In this document: positions 38,759 through 48,071 of the stretch, piece by piece
Layout of the letters: each line of letters begins with the position of its first letter
How positions within the stretch are numbered: the first letter of the stretch is position 1
Origin: Enterovibrio norvegicus FF-33
Lineage (GTDB): Bacteria > Pseudomonadota > Gammaproteobacteria > Enterobacterales > Vibrionaceae
Direction of reading: 5' to 3'
DNA: 64,000 bases
NCBI RefSeq assembly: GCF_000286835.2
Contig: NZ_AJYD02000038.1
Coordinates: forward strand, 2,246,293 to 2,310,292
Translations under genes and position numbers: made by a program
Notes under the pieces: model-generated
Told to the model about the DNA's origin: nothing
The model's input: only the letters and a program-made list of their open reading frames with translations
Database searches by the model: none

Positions 38759-41700
38759 CTAGAAGCTGTTAATGAGGATCTTATTCTCTTCCAGCATATT
38801 ACTGATCACATCTTGTCCTGTTGAATTCACTGGCATGTCGAACGCATCAGCCAAATCAGCTACCGACAAATTGCTGAAGGTGATTTGTTGGTCAACATCT
38901 TCACCGTTCGATGCGAGAGACAATGTTGCTTCGTTTTCCTCGTTGTTTTCCAAAGCAACAAGGTAACTGCTGAGGTCTTCGCTTTCGATGGTATCGAGTA
39001 AGTCACTGAAATCGAGCAGGTCGAGAGACGGCGAATAATCCTGGATGACATCAACAGTCCCCTCACCTCCATCTTGTTTGAGGAAGACGAAGGTATCTGA
39101 TCCTTCACCACCATACATGCTGTCAGATCCCGCTCCGCCCGAAATCAGGTCGTTGCCCAGGCCACCATCAATTATATCGTTACCTGCAAAACCATTAATC
39201 TCATTGTCATCGCTGTTACCCACCAGTAAGTTGTTGCCAGCCGTACCGTCGATGACAGCGTCAAATGCGAGGTCATTGAGGACATCGTCTGCGTCTTCTC
39301 CCGCCACGATATCGAAGGTCGCGTCTGTCATATCACCAATATCGTTTTCCAGTTTCAGATCGAAGTGCTCCAGCGCTTCTTCTGCTACGGCACTAGAATT
39401 GAGATGGTAGGCGTATTCACCTTCAATGTGACGAGGGTCGTCTTTACCAAACACAGTCAACTCACCATGCTCAGTTTGAATCACGACCGTTGAATCTGAC
39501 ACTTCATAAACGGTGCTATCAAGTTGTATGGATTTAATATGCCAGTGGCCAATCGTATTGTCTTCACTCAGCAGACTACCTGTTGCAAGGAAACTGCCGT
39601 CAAGCTGAGCGACAACAGCTTGCTCTTCAACTGCAAGCACACTGTCGACACTGAGCATCTCAGCAAAGTCTTCATCGCTGACAAACTCGATATTACTTTC
39701 AGTGATGTCTTCCACATCGACGTTTTCCAGTCGAAGCGAATAATCACCAATGGTAAGCACGGTATCCGCCCCATCTTGAGCCAAGCCAAGCGCTGCAAGT
39801 GACAGCATGCCAATTGAACGAGGTATAACGATTTTGTCATCTCTCGCACTGAAATCGACAACCGTATCATTACCCTTGCCGTCATAGGCGACGACGTTAT
39901 TGCCGCTGCCTAACTGAATGGCGTTGTTTCCTTCACCACCATAAGCAATATCACTGCCGCTGCTGCCAGACAGAACGTCATTGCCGTCACCACCTAGCAT
40001 CAAGTCGTCACCGCTACCGCCATTAATATCGTCATTACCGCGACCACCGACCAGTGTGTCATTGTCATTAGCGCCAGACAATTTATCGTTGCCATCACCA
40101 CCAAAGACAACATCGTCACCTTCACTGCCTGACAAGGTATCATCGCCTTTGCCACCTTTGACGATGTCGTTGCCAACACCACCGTAAGCAATGTCGTTAC
40201 CCTCTCCACCGGAGATATTGTCGTTTCCTTCAGCGCCGTAGAGCTTGTCAGCACCAAGGCCGCCTTTCAGTGTATCGTTTCCTTCACCGCCTTGGAGTTC
40301 ATCGTTACCACGACCACCCAACAAGACATCGTTGCCTTCATCACCGTGAATAACGTCATTGCCTCGACCGCCGTTTAACGTGTCATTGCCTTCGCCGCCG
40401 TCCAATTCATCTGCGCCTTTGCCGCCAACAAGCATATCGTCGCCGGATTCGCCAATCAGTAGATCATTACCTAAACCGCCATAGAGTGCATCGTCGCCTG
40501 TACCACCTTTCAATTCATCGTTGCCACGACCACCGTTTAACACATCATCGCCAGCATCGCCTTTCAGGTAATCACTGCCTTTACCGCCATTAATGGCATC
40601 ATCGTCAGCCCCACCAAAGATCCGGTCAGCGCCGAGGCCACCGTATAGCTGGTCATTGCCGCTACCGCCGTAAACCTCATCGTTGCCCTGTCCTCCACGG
40701 GCAATGTCATCGCCATTACCGCTTTGGAGCACATCTTTACCTTTGCCACCATTCAAGGTGTCTTCACCATCGCCGCCATAAAGGGCATCAGCGCCTAAGC
40801 CGCCGTTCAGCACATCACTACCGATCCCGCCCTGCAATTCATCATTGCCAAGACCACCATTTAGCGTGTCGTTACCGTCTTCACCGCGAAGCACATCTTT
40901 ACCAGCACCGCCGTAAAGCGCATCGTTACCCGTGCCGCCTTTAAGTTCATCGTTGCCTCGGCCGCCGTTTAAGGTATCGTCACCCGCATCGCCTTTTAGG
41001 TAATCGCTGCCTTTACCGCCATAAATAGCATCATCGTCAGCACCACCAAAGAGCCGGTCAGCGCCGAGGCCGCCATAGAGTTGGTCATTACCGCTGCCAC
41101 CATAAACCTCATCGTTGCCCTGTCCTCCACGGGCAATGTCACCGCCATTTCCGCCTTGGAGCACATCCTGGCCTTTGCCACCGTTTAACGTATCGTCACC
41201 GTCGCCGCCATAAAGCGCGTCAGCACCTAGACCGCCCTTCAGAACATCATTACCGAGGCCACCTTGCAATTCATCGTTACCACGACCACCGGCAAGCACA
41301 TCATCCCCAATGCCACCATTCAGGTAATCCGCACCGCGACCGCCATTTAAAGTGTCATTACCCGTTTCGCCGAAAATACGGTCATTGCCATTACCACCAT
41401 TGATAACATCCGCATTGCCAGTGAACTCATAAACAATGCCATCGACCTGGACGGTTTCGTATATTTCAGTAATCGAAATACCGTCGATAAGAGCGCCATA
41501 GCCGTCCGATTTTCCTTCACCTTGCAGCGTAACGGTAATGTTCTCTGTGCCAACTGGCACGACAAATAAGGCGTCGTAAGACACAAAGCTCGCATTTGAC
41601 TGCGTATTATCAAAATATTGGTTATAGATGACATTGCCACCTTGATCGGTGATCGTCACAGAAAAAGGACTCGTTTCGGTATCACTGCCTTTGTGGCGAT

Positions 41701-43204
41701 TAGCGTAATCGAAACTCAGCTCAAGAGGGATTTCATCATTTTGAGCAAAGGATTCAACATTGATCGTCTGCTGCACCGTCGCGTTCTTATTGGTATCTAA
41801 CTCCATCACCGTGTTGGTGTTGTCATTAGATGGCCCACCGCCGAAACCGCCTTGTTGCAGTTCCATTTTAACGTTATCTGGCGTACTCCAACCTGCAACG
41901 TCTTCATCATTGAACAAGCCCCATTTCGCACCGGCATCGTCACCCCACGCTTCAAAGTCACCGTTGAAGAGCAAGTTATCGCCTCGGGTAGCATTGTCAG
42001 CATTGTCGCCATAAAGAACGTCACTGCCTCTGCCACCGTTCAGCGTGTCGTTGCCGTCGCCACCTTTCATTTCATCTGTGCCATTACCACCGAACAACGC
42101 ATCATCGCCAGCATCACCTTTGATGTAGTCATTGCCGTTTCCGCCTCTTACGGTGTCATTGTCGTCACCGCCAAACAGGCGATCTGCGCCATTGCCACCA
42201 TTCAGAATATCGTCGCCTTGAGCGCCATAAATCTCATCTTGCCCTTTACCACCTGACAAGGTGTCATCACCATTGCCGCCTTGAAGTAAATCGTTACCTC
42301 GACCGCCATTTAAGGTGTCATTACCGTCACCACCAAAAAGGCTATCCGCGCCACGTCCACCGAAGAGTTGATCGTCACCCGTGCCGCCTTGTAATTCGTC
42401 ACTTCCCCGTCCGCCCTTGAGAACGTCATCACCTGAACCGCCGTTCAGGAGATCATCACCACGTTGTCCAAGCAGCGTATCATCGCCTTCTTCGCCATAA
42501 ACAACGTCATCACCCTCGCCAGCGTTTATGGTGTCGTTGTCCGTGCTAACAACCGTTTGGATAGCGGAAACATCAAACAGAACATCATCATAATCGCGGT
42601 CGCCTAAGCCCCATAAGTCTTCCCAGCCCGATGTTTCACCATCAAATCGCTCGTGGTCTCCACCGTCGCCATTAAGTTCTGAATTGGATACAAAGACATT
42701 GGCGCTAACGCCATCTTGAATAACTTGAGGGGGGCTAGAAACAAGATCGAGTTCGACCGATCCGTTGTCAAAACCAACGTTGTAACCATTGGGAACGAGA
42801 AACATACCAACAGCATCAGCGTTTAAAGCAGGTGTGATTGTCACCGAAGCGCCAGATACTTCTTTGACATTATCTGCCAAGATATGTGCTTCAAGTACGA
42901 GCCCATTTTCGTCGATCACGTAGTACCCTAAGCTACTTTTGAAACCCGCCGAGCTAGCAATACTGCTTAACTCAAGCTTGATGGGCCCATCGCCTTGGAT
43001 GTTGAATAAGCTGCTGTCATCCGCATGTGATAGCTGAACGTCAGATGAGGAAGGCGCAGTGTCACTGCCGTTACCCATCAGGACATCGTCACCACCACCA
43101 GCAATGATCACGTCATCACCCAAGCCACCATAGATCTTATCGTTGAGCGCAGAGCCTGCAATCGCGTCGTCAGCTTGCGTTCCGTAAACAATCTCATCTG
43201 CCAT
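38759..43204 (-). CDS. Large RTX calcium-binding protein with DUF4114-like and jelly-roll-like domains
   Basis: This is a 1,481-residue type I-secreted protein. RTX nonapeptides begin at the N-terminus. Residues about 65-218 are DUF4114-like ([29 protein letters not shown]). RTX repeats run from about 222 to 405. A domain at about 406-575, opening [12 protein letters not shown], looks like a carbohydrate-binding jelly roll. A very long RTX array follows to about 1130. The C-terminus has a last RTX block, SDTFVF and a [15 protein letters not shown] secretion module ending ILINSF. Within the array a 144-residue block is duplicated almost exactly. The DUF4114-like domain is shared with the 892-residue RTX protein. 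No secretion genes are adjacent. It is probably a surface or released glycan-binding protein; that is inference. Confidence 0.88.
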   Translation of the reverse strand: MADEIVYGTQADDAIAGSALNDKIYGGLGDDVIIAGGGDDVLMGNGSDTAPSSSDVQLSHADDSSLFNIQGDGPIKLELSSIASSAGFKSSLGYYVIDENGLVLEAHILADNVKEVSGASVTITPALNADAVGMFLVPNGYNVGFDNGSVELDLVSSPPQVIQDGVSANVFVSNSELNGDGGDHERFDGETSGWEDLWGLGDRDYDDVLFDVSAIQTVVSTDNDTINAGEGDDVVYGEEGDDTLLGQRGDDLLNGGSGDDVLKGGRGSDELQGGTGDDQLFGGRGADSLFGGDGNDTLNGGRGNDLLQGGNGDDTLSGGKGQDEIYGAQGDDILNGGNGADRLFGGDDNDTVRGGNGNDYIKGDAGDDALFGGNGTDEMKGGDGNDTLNGGRGSDVLYGDNADNATRGDNLLFNGDFEAWGDDAGAKWGLFNDEDVAGWSTPDNVKMELQQGGFGGGPSNDNTNTVMELDTNKNATVQQTINVESFAQNDEIPLELSFDYANRHKGSDTETSPFSVTITDQGGNVIYNQYFDNTQSNASFVSYDALFVVPVGTENITVTLQGEGKSDGYGALIDGISITEIYETVQVDGIVYEFTGNADVINGGNGNDRIFGETGNDTLNGGRGADYLNGGIGDDVLAGGRGNDELQGGLGNDVLKGGLGADALYGGDGDDTLNGGKGQDVLQGGNGGDIARGGQGNDEVYGGSGNDQLYGGLGADRLFGGADDDAIYGGKGSDYLKGDAGDDTLNGGRGNDELKGGTGNDALYGGAGKDVLRGEDGNDTLNGGLGNDELQGGIGSDVLNGGLGADALYGGDGEDTLNGGKGKDVLQSGNGDDIARGGQGNDEVYGGSGNDQLYGGLGADRIFGGADDDAINGGKGSDYLKGDAGDDVLNGGRGNDELKGGTGDDALYGGLGNDLLIGESGDDMLVGGKGADELDGGEGNDTLNGGRGNDVIHGDEGNDVLLGGRGNDELQGGEGNDTLKGGLGADKLYGAEGNDNISGGEGNDIAYGGVGNDIVKGGKGDDTLSGSEGDDVVFGGDGNDKLSGANDNDTLVGGRGNDDINGGSGDDLMLGGDGNDVLSGSSGSDIAYGGEGNNAIQLGSGNNVVAYDGKGNDTVVDFSARDDKIVIPRSIGMLSLAALGLAQDGADTVLTIGDYSLRLENVDVEDITESNIEFVSDEDFAEMLSVDSVLAVEEQAVVAQLDGSFLATGSLLSEDNTIGHWHIKSIQLDSTVYEVSDSTVVIQTEHGELTVFGKDDPRHIEGEYAYHLNSSAVAEEALEHFDLKLENDIGDMTDATFDIVAGEDADDVLNDLAFDAVIDGTAGNNLLVGNSDDNEINGFAGNDIIDGGLGNDLISGGAGSDSMYGGEGSDTFVFLKQDGGEGTVDVIQDYSPSLDLLDFSDLLDTIESEDLSSYLVALENNEENEATLSLASNGEDVDQQITFSNLSVADLADAFDMPVNSTGQDVISNMLEENKILINSF
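40480..40860 (-). repeat. 432-bp direct repeat inside the RTX array, downstream copy
   Basis: This segment matches 40912-41292 at a constant offset of 432 bp with only scattered base changes, well beyond the similarity expected between ordinary nonapeptides. It encodes sixteen nonapeptides' worth of sequence, including [26 protein letters not shown] and [15 protein letters not shown]. It is the C-terminal copy in the protein. Confidence 0.8.
40912..41292 (-). repeat. 432-bp direct repeat inside the RTX array, upstream copy
   Basis: This is the N-terminal copy in the protein, matching 40480-40860. The boundaries are approximate because the flanking nonapeptides are also similar. The in-frame length (432 = 3 x 144) means the duplication lengthened the array without breaking the frame. 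Confidence 0.8.
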
Positions 43205-43660
43205 TCAAACCACCCAGAGTCATTAATCTTTTTTTCCTTGGTTAGAACTTAGACGTGATAGACCGATGTGCCAAATATGCAATATGAGTCTCATTTGTGG
43301 AATGACTTGGCAATATGAGACCCATTAAAATAGGCGTTCTAATTGATTGAAATATCACCAGTAATTTTGAGCAATCTGATGCATATTGCGAGTAGGCCGA
43401 ATATGACCAGAAATAAAAAATGTTAAAAATATTTTCACGTCGGTTAAAAAATGGGCAAAAGCTGATTTTTGCTAGACATCAAGCCATTAAATCTGCCCGT
43501 AAAGTCTGCGTTTTTTTCACAGCCCATCACCGTTCAGTCCTTCATCAAGCCTAATTTGTTTCGTCACTAACTCCTTAATTTGCGTGTTTCGCGCTAGCAC
43601 TCCCCCTTATTCTCTAAGATAATACGTGGCTTACGAAGAAGAATAAGAGGTACACCTTCA
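43205..43660. other. Divergent intergenic region between RTX gene and response regulator
   Basis: This 456-bp stretch holds the promoters of the leftward RTX gene and the rightward response-regulator operon. GATAAT at 43618-43623 could be a -10 box, but no good -35 element pairs with it. No small gene or operator palindrome was recognised. Confidence 0.35.
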
Positions 43661-44383
43661 ATGGTTAATCAGAAGCGGATCCTAGTGGTGGATGACGATT
43701 TAGAAATCCGCGAACTGCTTCAGGAATACTTGTCAAAATCCGGCTATAGCGTCACAACGGCGCAAAACGGACAAGAAATGAAAGCCAAGCTTGCTGTGCA
43801 GTACCCCGACCTTATTCTTCTCGATGTCATGCTACCGGGTGATGACGGCTTTACGCTGTGTAAATACGTTCGTCAAGATTCCAGTGTCCCGATCATTATG
43901 CTCACCGCGGTATCCGATGAAATGGATCAGATCATTGGGCTAGAACTCGGGGCGGACGATTACATTGCCAAGCCGTTTAGTCCTAGACAACTTATCGCGC
44001 GAATTCGCGCCTTGCTTCGCCGCACACAGCAGCTACAAGAAACAACAATGTCGAAGCCAAAAGCAATTCGCTTTGCGCAATGGCGACTTGACCCTGTTAC
44101 TCAACGTCTCAACCATCAGGTCACAGGCCAAGATGTTGAAATGACATCTGCCGATTTTGCACTGCTGATGCTGTTTATCGAAAACCCGCACACTATGTTG
44201 GATCGCAATGCGATTTCTAACGCAACGCGAGGCCGAGAAGCGCAACCACAAGAGCGAGGAATTGATGTGCAAGTCAGTCGTCTTCGCCAGCGTCTGAAAG
44301 ACAACGGCCGTCAATCCACGATCATAAAAACGGTGCGCGGCAACGGATACATTTTCGTTGCAGATATCACGTATGAATCTTAA
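43661..44383 (+). CDS. OmpR/PhoB-family response regulator
   Basis: This is a 240-residue two-component transcription factor. The receiver domain has the acidic pair in VVDDDLE, phosphoacceptor Asp55 in LILLDVMLPG, and the conserved KP in GADDYIAKPF. A winged-helix DNA-binding domain (about 135-236) ends with the typical IIKTVRGNGYIFV. It overlaps the histidine kinase gene by 11 bp and begins a three-gene unit with a periplasmic binding protein, so it probably responds to a sugar-like solute. The target genes are not evident nearby. Confidence 0.9.
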   Translation: MVNQKRILVVDDDLEIRELLQEYLSKSGYSVTTAQNGQEMKAKLAVQYPDLILLDVMLPGDDGFTLCKYVRQDSSVPIIMLTAVSDEMDQIIGLELGADDYIAKPFSPRQLIARIRALLRRTQQLQETTMSKPKAIRFAQWRLDPVTQRLNHQVTGQDVEMTSADFALLMLFIENPHTMLDRNAISNATRGREAQPQERGIDVQVSRLRQRLKDNGRQSTIIKTVRGNGYIFVADITYES

Positions 44384-45815
44384 ACAATACTTCTGGCCGC
44401 GTTCGCTGCTCTCACGAACGCTGATCTTAACGGTGCTGTCCGTCATCCTCGCGCAGAGTATTGCCAGTTTTTACTGGTATACCCAATCGAAGCAACGCGA
44501 AGTCGACGGCTTAAAATCCGCGTCAGAAAGCATGGCGCAGATGTTTGCCTCCACGACAACATTCTTTCAATCTCTGCCGGTTGAATACCGCCATATTGCT
44601 CTCGACCAGCTGCGAAATATGGGGGGGGCGCGTTTCTTCGTCTCATTTAACACGGAAGAAATCCACATCGTGCCTGTCGAAGAAAGTTTTGCTAAACGCG
44701 AAGCGGTGAAAACAATTGAAGAGGTGCTGCGAAAAGAGCTACCAAAGGTCGATGCCATTCATGTTGAATTCTCTCGTCCTGAAACGCTCCGCGTACTAAA
44801 TAACAGCTTACTGCTTTCCGATCTTCCTAAATCATGGGCCCACCATACCCTAAGCTTGGAGCCACTGAATCCGCCAATTTTGGTGGTACAAATCGAGCTA
44901 ACCAAAGACCAGTGGGTCTACATTGCCGCAGTGTTGCCAGCGCCATATATCACGTTAGGAAATGACTTAGTCAACGCCGACCAAATTGTATTCTTGTTTG
45001 CAATTACCACCCTACTATTGGTGTTTACTTTTACTTTAATCCGCAACCAGACCCGTCCTCTTAAACGTTTGGCGCAAGCCGCCAACCGCTTAAGCACAGA
45101 CATAGAACAACCTGAGCTGGTAGAAGAAGGCGCCAGTGAGATCACCACAGTGACTCGCGCCTTTAACCTGATGCAAAAGCGCATGCAACGCTACATGCAT
45201 GACAGGGAGAAATTATTTGGCGCGATTTCACACGATTTAAAAACGCCAATTACCCGACTTCGCCTGCGCGCTGAACTGATAGATGACGAAGTGCAAGCCG
45301 CCAAAATCAATAAAGATTTGGATGAACTCGAAATCATGGTGAAAGGTGCGTTGCAAACGGTAAAAGACACCGACATCCATGAAAATGTCTCCCAAATCGA
45401 TGTGTTGAAAATCATCACCAGTATCGCTGAAATCCATAATCAACAACGCCAACGCGTCATTATTCGTGGCGAACAGAAGCTGCCTTTCAGTTGCAAACCG
45501 CTCGCATTTAAGCGCTGTTTAACTAACCTTATCGACAACGGGGTGAAATATGGCGACGAAGTCATCGTCTACGTGCATGACAATGACAAGTCACTTGATA
45601 TCACCTTGCTCGACAATGGCCCTGGTATTCCCGAGGAGTTTCTCAAAAAGGTGTTTGACCCGTATTTCCGGCTGCATACAGACCTTCATGGAACAGGCCT
45701 TGGCTTGGGCATTGCTAAAAATATCATTCGTGCGCATGGCGGAGAGCTTATCTTATCCAACCGCGCCACTGGCGGCCTTCAAATTGATATCGCGTTCCCG
45801 AAGGTAGACCAATGA
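44373..45815 (+). CDS. Membrane sensor histidine kinase (EnvZ-like architecture)
   Basis: This is a 480-residue kinase. TM1 is at about 13-35, a ~165-residue periplasmic sensor region comes next, TM2 lies at about 203-224, then a HAMP linker, then HisKA with His287 in GAISHDLKTPITRL. The HATPase domain shows NLIDNGVKYG, LDNGPGIPEE and GTGLGLGIAKNI. The ATG at 44373 overlaps the regulator's end by 11 bp; a TTG five codons earlier is less likely. The next gene, a periplasmic binding protein, overlaps by 4 bp. The sensor domain may therefore read ligand through that protein. Confidence 0.9.
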   Translation: MNLKQYFWPRSLLSRTLILTVLSVILAQSIASFYWYTQSKQREVDGLKSASESMAQMFASTTTFFQSLPVEYRHIALDQLRNMGGARFFVSFNTEEIHIVPVEESFAKREAVKTIEEVLRKELPKVDAIHVEFSRPETLRVLNNSLLLSDLPKSWAHHTLSLEPLNPPILVVQIELTKDQWVYIAAVLPAPYITLGNDLVNADQIVFLFAITTLLLVFTFTLIRNQTRPLKRLAQAANRLSTDIEQPELVEEGASEITTVTRAFNLMQKRMQRYMHDREKLFGAISHDLKTPITRLRLRAELIDDEVQAAKINKDLDELEIMVKGALQTVKDTDIHENVSQIDVLKIITSIAEIHNQQRQRVIIRGEQKLPFSCKPLAFKRCLTNLIDNGVKYGDEVIVYVHDNDKSLDITLLDNGPGIPEEFLKKVFDPYFRLHTDLHGTGLGLGIAKNIIRAHGGELILSNRATGGLQIDIAFPKVDQ

Positions 45816-47113
45816 GATTCTTGCCTTTAATTCTCGCACTGAGCCTCGCTTTCCCTGTCGCCTCAGACACTCATGAAGATATCAATAAAACCCCAGATAT
45901 AAGCGGTCTACCCTCCAAGACGAATAACGAAGTGGAAGTGCTGCACTGGTGGACAAGTGGTGGCGAAGCGCTGGCGGTCAACGCGCTAAAAGATATGATG
46001 AAAGAAAAAGGCCATAAGTGGAAAGATTTCGCCGTCGCAGGTCGTGCGGGAGAAAGCGCCATCAATACACTTCGCACTCGGGCGTTATCAGGCAACCCAC
46101 CGGATGTGGCACAAATTAAAGGCCCCGAAATTCAAGAATGGGGAGAGCTAGGCTTTCTCGTTAACATTGATGATGTGGCCGAAGAACAGCGTTGGAATGA
46201 ACTGGTGCCCGCTCGCGTCTCTGACTACCTGAAAGTCGATGGTCATTATGTTGCTGCCCCTTTCAATATTCATCGCGTCAATTGGCTTTGGGCGAATCCT
46301 GACGTGTTTGCACAAGCAGGCGCTGAATTACCACAATCAATGGATGAATTTTTTATTGCCGCTGAAAAAATCAAAGCAGCAGGCTTCATTCCACTCGCGC
46401 TAGGAAGCGAAGCCTGGCAAGAAACCACCTTATTTGAATCCATTGCCTTGGCCATAATGGGTACTGATGATTTCCGCAAAGCATTTAGTGAACACAATTC
46501 GGACTTGCTCACGGGTGAAAAAATGCGCGAGACATTGCTGACGCTGCGTCGAATGAAGCAATATACCGACGCTGATAGCCCCGGAAGAAATTGGAGTGAT
46601 ACCACGTCACTGGTCATCGAAGGGAAAGCTGCCATGCAGATGATGGGCGACTGGGCCAAAGGAGAGTTCCTCGCCGCCAACAAAGTCTCAGGTAAAGACT
46701 TTGTGTGTATACCCGCGCCCGGAACTGCCAATCAGTTTTCTTTTAACATCGACAGCTTTGTGTTTTTCAAAAGCAGTGACCCACAACAAACAGCGTCTCA
46801 GAAAGAGTTGGCAAAGCTTATCCTAGAACCCGACTTTCAAGAGGAATTTAACCTAAGTAAAGGTTCAATCCCTGTGCGTGTTGATATCAACATGACCCGT
46901 TTCGACCCCTGTGCACAAGATGCCATGCAAGCATTTTTGCGTGCAGCAGCGACCGATAATTTGGTCGCCAGTTTGTCACACAACATGGCAATAGGCCGAG
47001 CCTCTCAAGTCGCCCTTTTTGATGTTATTTCACGCTATTACAATGACGATGAAGTTAATATCGACGAAACTATGCGTCATATTCGCGCGGCAGTGTTAGC
47101 AGACAAACTTTAA
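45812..47113 (+). CDS. Sugar-type ABC periplasmic substrate-binding protein, orphan
   Basis: This 433-residue protein has a signal peptide (LPLILALSLAFPVAS). The mature fold is the cluster B/MalE-like type: EVLHWWTSGGEALAVNAL near the start, PDVAQIKGPEIQEWGELG, and WSDTTSLVIEGKAAMQMMGD. It resembles glucose or other carbohydrate binding proteins of ABC importers. No permease or ATPase gene is nearby. Instead it is the last gene of a two-component operon, overlapping the kinase gene by 4 bp. The simplest reading is a ligand-presenting accessory for the kinase; it could also serve a distant transporter. Confidence 0.87.
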   Translation: MRFLPLILALSLAFPVASDTHEDINKTPDISGLPSKTNNEVEVLHWWTSGGEALAVNALKDMMKEKGHKWKDFAVAGRAGESAINTLRTRALSGNPPDVAQIKGPEIQEWGELGFLVNIDDVAEEQRWNELVPARVSDYLKVDGHYVAAPFNIHRVNWLWANPDVFAQAGAELPQSMDEFFIAAEKIKAAGFIPLALGSEAWQETTLFESIALAIMGTDDFRKAFSEHNSDLLTGEKMRETLLTLRRMKQYTDADSPGRNWSDTTSLVIEGKAAMQMMGDWAKGEFLAANKVSGKDFVCIPAPGTANQFSFNIDSFVFFKSSDPQQTASQKELAKLILEPDFQEEFNLSKGSIPVRVDINMTRFDPCAQDAMQAFLRAAATDNLVASLSHNMAIGRASQVALFDVISRYYNDDEVNIDETMRHIRAAVLADKL

Positions 47114-47376
47114 GCATCCTACCTGGTGTTACAAACGCGAACACAGTGCCATTGCTACTCCCACTACTACCCACTCAGCGGGTAAGAAAACGCATGGCGA
47201 CAGTGTACGGGGATAATATTATTTAAAATGTCACCCAAGTCGCTCAATGAGTGTGCCCTGAAATTTTCTCGATGAAACATGCACCTTGAGGAAGTTTGGG
47301 TATACCATTACCATGACAATTATAAAAATAAGCCGTTCTTCACGGCTATTACCTTCGACTAAAAAGGATTTGCGAT

Positions 47377-47913
47377 ATGAGTCGTTCAGCCCTGCTTCTT
47401 TTAGCTACTCTTCTTCCAGGAATTGCTGTCGCCAAGGACATCAATCAGATTGATCCTCTATGCGCTACTCAGAAATATCATAACTATGTAAACGCTTCGA
47501 TTTCATGGTACGAGAGTCTGGTTGATCTGACGATCAAGAAAGATCCCAAGCTAGACGATGTTGCAAACTGGTTCCTCGAAGGCCGCCGAAACCACTTCAT
47601 GTTAAATGATGAAGCCTTTGATTATTATGTAGAGAATGATCCAAGCAAGCTTAACTTTGATGCACCTGTGGAATCTTGGTTGAACTTGACCCAAGAAGAC
47701 ATCAAAACATTGAGCAATTCATCCGGTGTGCTGGCAGACGCTGCGAAAAAAGTGTTCGAATTCCGTCAAGGACAAGCTCACCAAGGTAACTATGACCTTC
47801 GTTCTGCATTGGCGGACTTGCTCAGCCAACCGAAAGAAATCAAAGTACCGCTTGAACGCTACAACAATGAGATGAAGAATCTGGCGGAAACCCAATGTGA
47901 TAAGCAGTCTTAA
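47377..47913 (+). CDS. Periplasmic hypothetical protein (178 aa)
   Basis: This protein has a signal peptide (MSRSALLLLATLLPGIAVA) and a mostly helical mature part. Two cysteines, in DPLCATQKYH and AETQCDKQS near the two ends, could form a disulfide bond. I do not recognise the family. An AAAAAGGATT site precedes the ATG. It is a single gene with its own long terminator hairpin. Nothing in the sequence shows a catalytic motif. Confidence 0.7.
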   Translation: MSRSALLLLATLLPGIAVAKDINQIDPLCATQKYHNYVNASISWYESLVDLTIKKDPKLDDVANWFLEGRRNHFMLNDEAFDYYVENDPSKLNFDAPVESWLNLTQEDIKTLSNSSGVLADAAKKVFEFRQGQAHQGNYDLRSALADLLSQPKEIKVPLERYNNEMKNLAETQCDKQS

Positions 47914-47921
47914 TCACGTAC

Positions 47922-47960
47922 CACAGAAAAGGCAGTTCAATGTGAACTCCCTTTTCTGTG
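47922..47960. terminator. Long hairpin terminator after the periplasmic hypothetical gene
   Basis: CACAGAAAAGG pairs with CCTTTTCTGTG and the inner AGTTCA pairs with TGAACT, with one C-C mismatch and an ATG loop. The T-tract is inside the stem, so it could work in either direction. Confidence 0.6.
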
Positions 47961-48071
47961 TAATGACACCAGAATATACAACGCCATACTCATAATATGT
48001 TTCGCCGTGTTTTCGCAGTCATGTAGTATCGCGCAACCCAAGTAGATCAATTTTTAAGTAAGCATCCCAAA

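Noticed and set aside
39100..43100. Regularly spaced ~27-bp repeats that could be mistaken for a CRISPR-like array.
   Set aside because: The repeats are in-frame RTX nonapeptide codons inside one open gene, with no unique spacers and no cas genes.
26943..43204. The stretch between the two RTX genes considered as a genomic island.
   Set aside because: There is no integrase, tRNA, attachment repeat or insertion sequence, and the intervening genes (ribA, POT, EmrD-like, symporter) look like ordinary core genes.
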